Shown piece after piece: positions 58,301 to 63,949 of a stretch of DNA of 64,000 nucleotides (within the stretch, counting starts at the first letter, position 1; each line of letters begins with the position of its first letter). Made by a program: the position numbers and the translations under genes. Origin of the DNA: Undaria pinnatifida (lineage: Eukaryota > Sar > Phaeophyceae > Laminariales > Alariaceae). Where the stretch lies: contig JABAKD010000003.1 of the NCBI GenBank assembly GCA_012845835.1, positions 2,352,212-2,416,211 of the forward strand. Direction: 5' to 3'. The notes beneath the pieces were generated by a model. The model had not been told where the DNA came from. It worked only from the letters and a program-made list of their open reading frames with translations, and ran no database searches.

Positions 58301-59078
58301 AAAAATCTCGGATTTAATTGTGCACTAAAACGTTGGTCTTGATTAGCGAAGCCAGGTCGTAAATCCTACTGGGTATCTCGACAGAGCGGGTATCTCGACT
58401 GCCGCGTGTTCCGCGGTGATGAGATAAATATGCACGGCTGTACAAAAAATAAGCAAGTTTCGCCAGCGGTATGTGATCCAGCAGTGAACTGCAGGCGGAG
58501 CGAGTGGGCGCTAGCTACTCTTAGGGAAAAACGTGTCTGGAGCTCCCACCGTTGCCCCCGCGTGCGAAAGCTTACATGGCTTGCGAAACATTGCGTAACA
58601 TCGCAGCCGTTTGATACCGTGGTCGACGCGCGAAGGCGCTGTTCGGTACTAACGACTGGCAAAGAACTGCTAAAATACCGAAGTCATAGACTCTACCTAT
58701 TGTCACGAAATAGACACCGTTGCCGTTCGGTGTGGTGACACAGTAGTTGCTACGTTGCAGTATCACTTCGAAACCCAGCAGCAACATACTGCCCCCGCCG
58801 ACGCCGCCCTAGACGCTATTAGAGCTGCACATCCGTGTTTAGAGACAATCAACATGGGATTAATGTGAAGCTATTCTTGAAGAAGTAACACGGGGCTACG
58901 TTTTACACTTTCGTCCATCCTAGTTCCTCAAAATTCAAAACAAGATATCGACGAATTGACGAAATGGTGACGACTACCCGTAATGCTGTCGTGTGACCTT
59001 GGGCTCACCGGTGCTGATGGCCGCGCTCGTCGGTGAAGCCACGGCCTGCATCATGGCGTCTAGATCTCCGGAGTCCAT
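33360..59078 (-). CDS. UvrD/PcrA/Srs2-like SF1A DNA helicase, 20 exons
   Basis: This gene encodes an ATP-dependent 3'-5' DNA helicase of the UvrD family (family knowledge); in eukaryotes such proteins act in nuclear or organellar DNA repair and in dismantling recombination filaments, which for this copy is inference. Joined exons, from 5' on the minus strand: 59078-59009, 58200-57884, 56418-56291, 55562-55211, 54464-54384, 53377-53310, 50225-50150, 49170-48914 (or 48926), 47883-47732, 46853-46757, 44282-44114, 43481-43282, 42424-42256, 40877-40792, 39617-39554, 38575-38521, 37508-37445, 36909-36778, 35750-35641, 34381-33360. Phases match at all 19 junctions and the sum is divisible by three (about 1,222 residues). 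Motifs in order: Q (ALNPAQ, 26-31), Walker A (GAGTGKT, 49-55), Ia (SFTHQ), Ib-like TFHSF, VDFGDL, II (DEYQDT, 350-355), III (GDEDQHIYGWRG), IV (ETHR), V (TMHQAKGREF), VI (EERRLGYVALTRA). The last 330 residues are low-complexity. The exact start codon and the exon 8 donor are uncertain. No stop or frameshift interrupts it, so it is probably functional. Confidence 0.93.
34557..34672 (+). repeat. 59-bp tandem duplication in intron 19
   Basis: GTGCAGATCTA.AAA.GATTAACAAGG.ACCAGGTATTT.GGTGGAAGCAG is present twice (34,557 and 34,616), differing at a few bases. Confidence 0.92.
35641..35750 (-). CDS. Helicase exon 19
   Basis: Reads FLLDMPKEFVEVLPDAIARS then LNDYPGLAGSHTLAFD; p-S-R-F-L-x-x-x-P is the conserved end of the UvrD core. 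Acceptor ACTGCCGCAG, donor GTAAGG, phase 2 in and phase 1 out. Confidence 0.93.
36160..36350. repeat. GGGTCG/CGACCC element in intron 18
   Basis: CCCGACCCGCGGGTCGGGTC, TCGTGGGTCGAGTCGGGTC and CACAGGCCGACCCGACCTG. Its reverse complement aligns with the intron 6 copy (50.93-51.1 kb). Confidence 0.75.
36778..36909 (-). CDS. Helicase exon 18: motif VI
   Basis: Reads LERLHEERRLGYVALTRASQ then NAIITFSKKRRF and SSGPSR. E-E-R-R-L-x-Y-V-A-x-T-R-A is motif VI with the arginine finger. Acceptor CTTCTGTCAG, donor GTAGCT, phase 2 in and out. Confidence 0.96.
37445..37508 (-). CDS. Helicase exon 17
   Basis: Reads (G)WDEGSFPLLSNTGDGDHVVE, with phase 1 in (TTTGTCAAG) and phase 2 out (GTGGGT). This is the conserved G-x-x-E-G-x-f-P block between motifs V and VI. 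Confidence 0.93.
37907..38005 (+). repeat. About 52-bp tandem duplication in intron 16
   Basis: CCTATCCTTCCAATTGTGGA..ATCGGTAACACCTCAAGCAG and CCTATCGTTCCAAGTGCGGA..ATCGGCAACACCTCATACAG. Confidence 0.85.
38521..38575 (-). CDS. Helicase exon 16: motif V
   Basis: Acceptor CTGCATCAG phase 0, donor GTAACG phase 1. Reads MMTMHQAKGREFKVVFLT; H-x-A-K-G-x-E-F is the hallmark UvrD motif V. The codon for the next Gly spans the junction with exon 17. Confidence 0.95.
39010..39250 (+). repeat. About 118-bp tandem duplication in intron 15
   Basis: GTGGTGACGTGCGCCGAAAA..ATGATCGCCGCGCC-type segment occurs twice: 39,046-39,133 and 39,155-39,241, each with TCATTGTT.GG or TCATTGTTTCGAGCTGG, and GATCGCCGCGCC. 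Confidence 0.8.
39554..39617 (-). CDS. Helicase exon 15
   Basis: A 64-bp exon required by the phases of its neighbours. It has acceptor GGGCGGCAG (phase 2) and donor GTGCGC (phase 0) and reads WEGTTGNDKKRTSRSSEDSV then E, placing an acidic V-E directly before MMTMHQAKG. The antisense strand carries longer ORFs that are shadows. Confidence 0.82.
40307..40550 (+). repeat. 122-bp tandem duplication in intron 14
   Basis: AGAGTGAGTACCCC.GAGTTAACGCCTATACGACTGGAAACC and GGGAGGGGTTTTGGGGCACT repeat at 40,312 and 40,434 with very few differences, so recent. The following 150 bp (CCGTGACAAGCCGAAACAG, CACGCCGAGTTG.CCGCT) recurs at 45,695-45,815 in intron 10. Confidence 0.92.
40792..40877 (-). CDS. Helicase exon 14
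   Basis: 28 codons plus two bases, phase 0 in (TTTGTGACAG), phase 2 out (GTGAGG). Reads DEESIGQLATAASRCDHIGR then FLLRAARA, helical 2B-end sequence. Confidence 0.85.
41038..42125 (+). repeat. Two-copy duplications in intron 13
   Basis: ATGGCATACTATA.GCC, TGTATGGC.TTTTAGTATGG and CTGTACGTTGTATT occur at 41,043-41,120 and 42,048-42,121. GCCTCATCCAATCCAAT-like plus AGTGATCCGT.AC.GAGAGAAA occur at 41,592-41,645 and 41,958-42,010. Confidence 0.8.
42256..42424 (-). CDS. Helicase exon 13: subdomain 2B
   Basis: Acceptor CGCTGTTGCAG restores phase 2; donor GTACGA, phase 0. Reads WSSLLMGWSKLRDVERGAAV then WRILSEAGFL and a Gly-rich loop (GGGMGGGGAEVK). Helical content fits 2B; low conservation is normal there. 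Confidence 0.85.
42470..42640 (+). repeat. Dispersed repeat family C copy in intron 12
   Basis: CTCTGTAGTGCCGGTATGTG, GGCACTACGCCGC and CCACTGGTTGTTTCC, matching 4.13-4.27 kb; ACCGGCACTATGCAACCGGC follows. Confidence 0.65.
43282..43481 (-). CDS. Helicase exon 12: subdomain 2B
   Basis: Phase 0 in (TTTACCAG), phase 2 out (GTGCAG). Opens DDEAFRRVISLRSRTR, the D-x-x-x-f-x-R-v-i block that follows N-P in UvrD helicases, then helical 2B sequence with VSFAEAVRLSVARGQVEG. Confidence 0.93.
44114..44282 (-). CDS. Helicase exon 11: subdomain 2A entry
   Basis: Phase 2 in, phase 0 out (GTGAGC). Reads YKDMAVISRTAFNTRELEES, then GVPYIVEGGSSFFSRPEVQA and LALLALCANPQ. These are the UvrD blocks diaVl.Rt...R.lE..l...giPy.v.gg..Ff.r.Ev and l.y..l..Np. 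Confidence 0.95.
44331..45100. repeat. About 103-bp tandem array in intron 10, 7-8 copies
   Basis: Unit anchored by GAGTGTGGGAGCTCCTAGAC, AGTGACGGGCTGACGGTA, ATGCCAGGAGACGGCAG and GGCGGTCCAGACTTA; copies begin at about 44,335, 44,432, 44,537, 44,640, 44,736, 44,840, 44,945 and a partial at 45,048. Outer copies are more diverged than central ones. Confidence 0.93.
45200..45250 (-). pseudogene. Probable decayed copy of the exon 11 acceptor border
   Basis: CTTGTAGCTGCGTA with matching flank (minus frame YKNIAICFR against YKDMAVISR in exon 11) lies 940 bp upstream of the real exon, at the far side of the 103-bp array. The copy is short, so chance is not excluded. Confidence 0.45.
46757..46853 (-). 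CDS. Helicase exon 10
   Basis: Phase 1 in (acceptor CTGCTTAG), phase 2 out (GTATGT). Reads VVRAQGLWNSREEGKWVAVE then ARKMHREQGI, the linker with the conserved E-A helix (usually e-A-x-x-i-x-x-x-I) before YKDMAVISR of exon 11. Found by requiring phase continuity. Confidence 0.88.
47545..47615 (+). repeat. Dispersed repeat family A, diverged copy (intron 9)
   Basis: GTATCACGCAGCTTGCATAA, ATGAGTACC and ACTCGCAGCTGACGTACTGG, closest to the 1.4-kb copy. Confidence 0.55.
47732..47883 (-). CDS. Helicase exon 9: motif IV
   Basis: Acceptor GATACACAG, then FEEDFPGAMRCALTETHRLP and VHLLRSSTGLMRAGGLVPLL, ending NTG at a GTGAGT donor (phase 1). The family has n-Y-R-S in motif IV; here it is T-H-R-L, keeping the ATP-contacting Arg. 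Confidence 0.92.
47991..48066 (-). pseudogene. Decayed copy of exon 9 in intron 8
   Basis: About 76 bp match exon 9 starting from CGAGGACCGC, including GGTGTGTCTCGGTC.GCGCAC. It encodes APTETHRLLVHLARSS against ALTETHRLPVHLLRSS, but lacks the rest of the exon and its frame joins nothing. Confidence 0.85.
48914..49170 (-). CDS. Helicase exon 8: motif III with upstream insertion
   Basis: Acceptor CTTTCACAG, phase 0. A Gly/Ala/Ser-rich insertion of about 50 residues separates ALVLG from SLFCTGDEDQHIYGWRGTT. The canonical motif III serine (Q-S-I-Y) is His here. The donor must be in phase 2 to meet exon 9, and only GC donors do so: CTTCACAG|GC at 48,926 or TTTTCAG|GC at 48,914. A GC-AG intron is therefore likely. 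Confidence 0.85.
49176..49430 (+). repeat. About 120-bp tandem duplication in intron 7
   Basis: GTGGCAGGAGCAAAAGTTGG..TTTCGTCCTTCGCGCGCAC (49,208-49,282) is repeated as GTGGCAAGAGAAAAAAGTGG..TTTCGTCCTTCGCCGTGCGC (49,337-49,408). Confidence 0.75.
50150..50225 (-). CDS. Helicase exon 7: Walker B (motif II)
   Basis: Phase 2 in (acceptor CCATTATAG), phase 0 out (GTGAGC). Reads YRWRLRHVLVDEYQDTSPAQ then QRLLK; D-E-Y-Q-D-T is the UvrD-family Walker B, whose acidic pair coordinates magnesium and activates water. Confidence 0.95.
50925..51110. repeat. GGGTCG/CGACCC element in intron 6
   Basis: Dense CGACCCGACCC and GGGCCGACCCGGG strings with GAAAACCTCCTGG spacers. A copy in the opposite orientation is in intron 18 (36,165-36,345). 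Confidence 0.75.
51118..51725 (+). repeat. Diverged duplication in intron 6
   Basis: GAGGCTCCACATATCAGGAG and GAGGTTCCACGCACATGAGG (51,117 and 51,610), each followed by GGACCCAAACC and later by GATCAACAATCTCAAGGCC or GATGAACAATCCCAAGGCC, show two copies with an extra insert in the first. Confidence 0.7.
52439..53277. repeat. 423-bp tandem duplication in intron 6
   Basis: Copy 1 (52,439-52,852) and copy 2 (52,862-53,277) align end to end. Shared strings include CACTCACAG or GCTTATAG then GAAGGCTTG, CTTCTGTG.CTCGGTGGGC, CTGGCGTACAG, TCGACGTAAGAAAAGCAA and TCCACAGCCCTGC. Roughly 80% identical by eye. Confidence 0.9.
53310..53377 (-). CDS. Helicase exon 6: VDFGDL block
   Basis: Acceptor GCACAACAG, then VDFGDLCMMATDLFVRHPEV and LER; donor GTAAGA in phase 2, completed by exon 7. 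The block matches the conserved (I/V)DF(D/G)DL..a..l....p.vl segment ahead of motif II. Confidence 0.93.
53396..53465 (+). repeat. Dispersed repeat family A copy at the end of intron 5
   Basis: GTATCACACGCAGTTTGCC..GTGAGTTTCGACGAAATCCT and CTCACAGCCGCGGT. It lies about 20 bp upstream (minus strand) of the exon 6 acceptor. Confidence 0.75.
53515..53622 (+). repeat. Intron 5 copy of a repeat also at 51.5 kb
   Basis: ACCGACGGATGGAC..TTAGGACCGGATG and GACGA..ACTCTCGAGGC match 51,534-51,615 in order (ACCGACGGATGGACATTCAG, GGATCGGATGCAAG, ACTCTCGGGGC). Confidence 0.75.
54108..54304. mobile_element. Candidate MITE with AGTGCC subterminal repeats (intron 5)
   Basis: The ends form an imperfect inverted pair: GGGGCTCTCAATAGTGCCGG on the left and the reverse complement of CCGGCACTACGGGGAGCTCC on the right. 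Five or more AGTGCC units lie just inside the left end. Related GTAGTGCCGG..GGCACTAC sequences are at 42.5 and 4.15 kb. Confidence 0.45.
54384..54464 (-). CDS. Helicase exon 5
   Basis: 27 codons, phase 0 both ends, acceptor TTCTTCAG and donor GTGCGC. Reads ADIADDTDKAAAGAYSKYQR then LLRSQGQ, matching the A-x-x-Y-x-x-Y-q-x-x-L helix that precedes the DFxDL block in UvrD helicases. Confidence 0.9.
54755..55195 (+). repeat. C-rich tract in intron 4
   Basis: CCCC(T/A)-type pyrimidine-rich sequence (for example CCTGCCCCCTG, CCCCTACCC) over about 430 bp, not coding. Confidence 0.8.
55211..55562 (-). CDS. Helicase exon 4: subdomain 1B with translated minisatellite
   Basis: Acceptor GGTACGGACAG gives phase 2 continuity. 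Reads IIGRTEQVDLLARALADPKE, then TPPGGAFESPTGGAFEGTW (two minisatellite units, residues about 214-231), an acidic linker, and the 1B helices KVSATRAKTVLSRLTLWKEQ with GLTPEDVRDGK. Donor GTAATG, phase 0. The w-K-x-x-g-l-x-p-x-d-v pattern is typical of UvrD 1B. Confidence 0.92.
55385..56095 (-). repeat. 24-bp minisatellite spanning intron 3 and exon 4
   Basis: Unit CGAAAGCGCCACCGGTGGGCGACT (variable), roughly 20 copies, arranged mainly at 55,665-55,760 and 55,808-56,090 in intron 3 and 55,393-55,440 in exon 4. On the gene strand every unit is open in one frame and encodes GGAFESPT-like octapeptides. Confidence 0.9.
56291..56418 (-). CDS. Helicase exon 3: TFHSF motif
   Basis: Acceptor TTCGCAG, then GVQDVRERAVAAGLPRAQAD and VWTATFHSFAATVLKQNAHL. 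Phase 0 in, phase 2 out (GTGAGA donor). T-F-H-S is the conserved block following motif Ia in UvrD enzymes. Confidence 0.92.
56470..56712 (+). repeat. G-run rich tract in intron 2
   Basis: Runs of 6-16 G on the plus strand (56,471-56,530 and about 56,667-56,712), so the pre-mRNA of the minus-strand gene is C-rich here while the template strand could form G-quadruplexes. Confidence 0.8.
57257..57600 (-). pseudogene. Two decayed copies of the exon 2 tail in intron 2
   Basis: Copy B (about 57,452-57,600) encodes ASENVLVLVFTH and copy C (about 57,257-57,380) encodes AENVLVLSSTHQ, against PENVLVLSFTHQ in the real exon. DNA anchors GTGAAGACAAGCACCAGTAC and GTGGAGGAAAGCACCAGCAC match GTGAAGGAAAGCACAAGTAC at 57,891. 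Similarity extends across the exon 2 donor and into the intron in copy B. Neither keeps a usable frame into exon 3. Confidence 0.8.
57884..58200 (-). CDS. Helicase exon 2: Q motif, Walker A, motif Ia
   Basis: Starts after ACCATACAG with GVALNPAQEACALLD; Walker A is ILLTAGAGTGKTHTLAARLA. A non-conserved insert (about residues 76-112) follows, then ENVLVLSFTHQ and a GTAGGT donor in phase 0. Its 3' third has two decayed copies in intron 2. Confidence 0.93.
59009..59078 (-). CDS. Helicase exon 1 (start codon exon, tentative)
   Basis: ATG at 59,078 begins MDSGDLDAMMQAVASPTSAA; the exon ends in a GTGAGC donor in phase 1, which fits exon 2. The frame is open further upstream and an acceptor-like ATTGCAG sits at 59,104, so this may instead be a second exon with more N-terminus upstream. 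Confidence 0.6.
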
Positions 59079-59104
59079 CAATGGTGGCGCGGACACCCCT
59101 GCAA

Positions 59105-61550
59105 TCGATGACGCAACAGCGGATATTGCGTTACGAATTGCCACCCAAACACGACGCAGCAGAAGCAGTCTCTTGATGCTCTACAGCCAGTATTCATACT
59201 CGTACATACCAGTACGAAGGAGAGCGTTCTACAGTAGTAAATATTAGCGAATGCGATTTTCTATGACACCGCGCCCAAGGATAAGAGACCCCCCTTCGAG
59301 CTTGCTGAGGTTGGGTTCTACGACAGCCGATCGAGATCTACGATTTTCCAACATTCTCCAACCAACGCACACAAGTTGACGACGACTCTTGTATCCTGCT
59401 GCGAGAGTTCCTATTGATAGCGAAAACTAAACCATCATAACGCAGCTCTAACACGCATGCAGCCGGTGCTAGGAGTTTGAAGCTGACCCGGTTCGACACC
59501 AATACTACAAAGATGTCATTATAGAATCACGGCACTCTGAATCTGGCCCTGAAACAAGGCATCGCAAACCGCGCGCGGCTGCGATCAAGTGCGCACAGGT
59601 ACAACACGACAAAATAAATTATGCCATCGTAACAGTGGTGAAGCGCGCCATGCAGGTGTAAAAGTACCATGCAGTGTGCGTGTCGTGCAAGGCAGTTCGG
59701 TGAATTTCAGGTACTCCCATCCAAAAACAACGGATTACCGCAGTAGCGCGTGCGTACGGCGAGGTCACTTTAGCGGTAGGAAATCAGTTTGAGCCGCCGT
59801 GATTACTCACCAGGTACCAGGTACGGAAAGAGTATAACACGGAACACATCCTGTCGCCTACCAGGTATTCACTATTAACGCAATCTCTGTAGCAGAGAAT
59901 CCCTGCATCTTCTCCCGCGGGCCGCTAGCAGCTCCCCTGGCTGTCACACTGCCACATTTAGATTTTCGTAATTACCAGTAGGCAGCACAAATTATTATTT
60001 TTGCGTCAATTCGCGTAAGCACAAGCTATTTGGGCGGCAATCCGACATCTCTGCTCTCATCAATGATAGCAATGAGCCTGCTTCAGCAGCCAAGGTTGCT
60101 TGGGATTGCCGGCGCTGTACGTAGCAGGGTATCCGTAATCGTCACTTTTTCTCGACGCGTTTTTCCAGTCAGGTACCGAAGCTGCAGTGTGTCGTGCACT
60201 GAACGAGCACGAAATAAGACGTGCGTGCATACGATAGATTGTTTTATTCCGTCCTGCCCTTTGCCTTCGAGCGCTCACGCATGCCAGGTACGTAACAGCT
60301 CCAACGAACGCGCGATACTGCTGTTTCGACAGCAGATTTGCTCTTAGTCATGTCCTGGTGCCAATTGCTTGCTGTCCTCGTTACAGGACCGCACACCTCA
60401 CGTTCTCACATCGAGGTATTAGAGCAGTATTACGCTATACGTAAATATAATACCCGTTTGTATATTAATATTGATATAACAAGGTTATAATATTTATGTA
60501 TTTAGTGGTACCAAGTATTAATCTCGCCGCGTCGCATGAAAGTCACGAGACCCAACTCATCACCGGTGCGTTCGAGAGACGAGAGAGGCATGCCGACACC
60601 CAGAGCCGCAAGCGGATGCACACCGGGACAACCAGAAGGCCAATAGAGTGTTCATGTGTTCCCAGAATCCCGTAGTACTAGAACACAGAGCACGCACACC
60701 CGAGCTATTGCTGCAGGACCAAGGACAGTTAAGAGTCCAGTCACACTGCAACCACCACCAGCAGAACAGCACACAACATTCAAACGTTCCACCGCCACTC
60801 ACAACACAGCCGATATCGTCGACGCACCGTAGACTCACCATGCCGGGCTGTCTTGAGCGCAGCAGAGCACGGTCGCCGTCGACCCACGCCATTAGCCCAG
60901 TGTCGGCGGCCCAAAAGCAGTGGTGGTGCAGCTATAGCGCACCCGAAAGCTGGCTGCTGCAATAGATTCGTCGACGATCGTCTGTTGGAGCTGTACACGT
61001 AGCATGATGATTTCTGACCTACCCTGCCTCTCGCGAGCCGGGATCTAAGCAGCGTGGAAGCCTGCTCCGTGCCATCCCCGTTAACGGTAGCAGGCCACGC
61101 ACTAATTGCAGCAGCCGTGAAGGTGACAGAGGTGACAACGATAAGCACTGCCAGTAGCTTCACGCTGCTTCGTGGGAGAGCTGCTCTGGTCAGGAGCCAC
61201 AGCGCTGAGTCTATGTCGGAGCCAATTCCGGCCCGAGCCGCTGTCCTTTCATCGCTCGGAGATGGGGATGGGCCAGGCAGACGATACCTCACTGCTGCGA
61301 CAGGCATCACCTCTCTACGCACCACAGCAGTGGGCCTATAGACCTACTGCTGTACGACTGTGTATACGACGCTGCTAGCCCTGCTGCTGCTGTTATTGTG
61401 TGCGTACACTACTACTAAAACTTGCGCACGGCAGCAGTGTGTGTGTGGATTTTTTGTTTCGCGAGAGCCGAGGTGCTTGGAGACCGTGGTTGGTAATCCC
61501 CTGACCGACCGATTAATAATTTAAACGTATAATAGTATACTAAATACAAG
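59105..61550. other. Intergenic between divergent genes, no gene seen
   Basis: Upstream of both the helicase (minus) and the 62-kb gene (plus), so it should hold both promoters, though I recognise no core elements. Contains ACCAGGTACCAGGTA-type strings at 59,806-59,870 and an AT-rich patch at about 60,430-60,500. Overlapping ORFs on both strands at 60.55-61.34 kb have no recognisable domain. Confidence 0.4.
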
Positions 61551-61556
61551 GGCTCC

Positions 61557-61588
61557 GCATGGGCGCCGGCATTCGCCGGCGCCCATGC
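61557..61588 (-). ncRNA. Perfect 14-bp hairpin with 4-base loop
   Basis: GCATGGGCGCCGGC (61,557-61,570), loop ATTC, GCCGGCGCCCATGC (61,575-61,588). On the minus strand it is followed by GGAGCCCTTGTAT, the flank also seen after the 10.29-kb hairpin. No T-run terminator or box elements are seen. Confidence 0.45.
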
Positions 61589-61954
61589 TTCGGGTAGGGC
61601 AGGGCAGCACTTCGTAGCTGTCCGATTTGGCATGCATTGAACTTTAAAGTAATGCCAAAAGTTTAATACGAACATGGGATTGTGAAAGTCATGATTTGAC
61701 AGAAAAAAAACGTAATACAACTATATACCTAGACCTCGCCCCCTTCGGACGTCTCGCTCGGCATATCCTCCCCCCTCTCAGCCCTTCTCAGCCCGTAATT
61801 GCCGAAAAGAAAATTAGTTGCTGGGGAAAAGAACCGTCCCGAAGTTCCTTGCCTTCCTTGCTTTCCCTAGTCTCATTCTTACTTAGCTCTCATTCTCTGA
61901 TCTTTACTGCTTGCTCTCTGATATTTTTATTTTGCTTTTTCAGCAACTTCTTTT

Positions 61955-62462
61955 TTGTACTTTTACTTTCGAAGTTGGCCGATTGCTGGCTGTTGGGAGG
62001 GAATTGCCGTTGACGGCTGCAAACAATTTGAATTTGAAATTTGCCGGATCGGCAAAAACAATTTGAAGTTGAAATTTGCGAAGCGGACCAAGGCTAGTGC
62101 GGGAGGAGGCTCCGCCAACAGTAGTGGGGGTGGTGGAGGTTCAGGATCAGGCGTGTGGAAGCTGGTCGGGCAAGAACGGGACTCAGCTTCTTCTGGCAAT
62201 CCTGATTGGCCGTGCCCGAGCAAGGGTTGTGACGGCTTCCTCATCGCACGAAATAGGAAAAACAGGAGTAACTGTTCCCAGTACGCTGTCTGCAACACCT
62301 GCAGGAGTGACGAGCCTTCCACGTGCCAAGCTTTTCATAACCTTAACAAGAAGCACTGGGGAAGCGGCGACAACCCTCGTGTGTGTGACTGGTGTGACGC
62401 GGACACCTGTGATTCACCTTCGATCGGCGTCCCTAACGAAGGAGCTGAGAGCTTGACGAAAC
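61955..62462 (+). CDS. 5' part of an unknown cysteine-rich gene (exon a)
   Basis: Open frame from a Met at 61,955, preceded by a long T-rich stretch. It includes KQFEFEICRIGKNNLKLKFA, a Gly/Ser linker (GGGSANSSGGGGGSGSG) and a Cys-rich block: NPDWPCPSKGCDGFLIARNR, SQYAVCNTCRSDEPSTCQ and VCDWCDADTC. The paired Cys suggest zinc binding, but I recognise no family. A good donor (GTGAGT) follows at 62,463 in phase 1. The T-rich leader could equally be a polypyrimidine tract, making this an internal exon starting near 61,975. The next exon I can see begins in phase 0, so at least one exon is missing or the donor differs. Confidence 0.55.
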
Positions 62463-63060
62463 GTGAGTTACATTTCTGTTGTTGTGCTGTGATTTCTTTT
62501 TCATGCGTACAAACACACTTTTGCATGTACGAGTACGTACGTGTACGGGGCAGTCCCGTCATCGCGGTGTAAGCGGGAATCGTACAAGTACTCAGGTCTA
62601 CGAGTGAGTAGACCTATGCAGTGACGCTGTGTGATGCGATTTCTTTTTCATACGTACAGCCAAACACACTTCATGTATGTACGACTACGAGTACGGGGCA
62701 GTCCCGTCATCGGGGTAAGCGGGGGTTGAACGAGTGGTCCATGCAGTGACGCTTTGTGCTGTGATATAAACACACGTTTTGGATGTACGACTACGACTAC
62801 GTGGTATCTATACATGTAAGACGCAATGAAAACGGGCAAGTCTCATCACGGGGGTCAGCCAGGGTTGTAAAAATGGTCCATGCAGTGATAAATAACAGCA
62901 GCATGATACCTCAGCACAAGTCGCAGTACACACTGGAGGTTGATATATAGCAGTAAACAGAAGCTGAAGTTAACCTGGGTGATGCTGGAGAGCAGTCCCG
63001 TGATTGGGGTTAGCGAGTTGTTCATGTAGTGACGCGGTGTACTACTACTGTTACTCATTT
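62463..63060 (+). repeat. Diverged tandem repeat in the intron of the 62-kb gene
   Basis: Three to four copies of about 140 bp: TGCAGTGACGCTGTGTG.TG, GATTTCTTTTTCAT.CGTACA, AAACACACTT, GGGGCAGTCCCGTCATCG and GGGGTAAGCGGG recur at about 62,480, 62,620, 62,740 and, more diverged, 62,980. Confidence 0.8.
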
Positions 63061-63507
63061 TTCATACAACCACATAAACTCTTTGTATTAACGAGTACAA
63101 GTAGGGTGCGCAACCTCTTCAGGAATCGCAGTACACGCCGGTCGTAATAGTGTTGATAGCAGCAGTAATAGAGTAGTACCGAACAATATATACAGCAGGT
63201 ACTGTCTCTTACCCTTCGTTGTCGGTATTCCGCCGGTAGGCCTTATATAGCAGTATACCGGGGCTTACGCTTACCAGTTGCGACTGTGAATCCCGTTCGT
63301 TCCTGTCCCAGTGGTGGTTTCATAGGTGTTAGCAACGTTGTGGTACCAGGAAGGGCTTTGCCCATAAATGACCGCTTTCATTACAACAACAGTGTTAAAT
63401 TGTACGACTTCCTTTCAAACTTTGGAAATCGACGACAGCTACGTGGCCTCACTATTTTGAACATTCACTGAACGCAAGGTATTCCCATCCGTTGTTGTCG
63501 TTTGCAG

Positions 63508-63675
63508 AAGCCCTGCGAAGCAGCCGCCGAGGGCCGCCAAGTCGGCGAGGACATAAACACGAAGTGCACCGGCGACATCAAGGTCGGTGACCTCCTGAAG
63601 AAGGCAGGCGACCACTTGCTCGATATACATCCCGCATTCCATTCCCACGTTGCCACGAGGGCGTTCGACATCGAG
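63508..63675 (+). CDS. Exon b of the unknown right-edge gene
   Basis: 56 codons between a good acceptor (TCGTTTGCAG) and a GTACGT donor, phase 0 at both ends. Reads KPCEAAAEGRQVGEDINTKC, then TGDIKVGDLLKKAGDHLLDI and HPAFHSHVATRAFDIE. Codon usage is G/C-ending, unlike the surrounding sequence. Function unknown. Confidence 0.7.
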
Positions 63676-63949
63676 GTACGTTCTACTCTTATCTTGCGTC
63701 CTGTGTGTCACGAGTCGAGACATCCATGTCTCTTGCTCAAGACTAGGGGATGGCGTGCGGATATAGTCTATGAAGTGCGGTTCCTTTTCCAAGTACCAAG
63801 AGCAAGTACAACAATACCACAACAATTACTAACAACGAAAGGAGCTCCAATAATTTGGATGGTTACGACGTCTGCTGGAGAGAAGTACGAATACTTTTTT
63901 ACACATACTTATCGACGTTCTCCCGCCATGCTTCAACGTTTGTGGACAG

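Noticed and set aside
33360..59078. Bacterial UvrD contamination or horizontal insert
   Set aside because: The helicase is split by 19 spliceosomal-type introns filled with the same repeats as the surrounding DNA.
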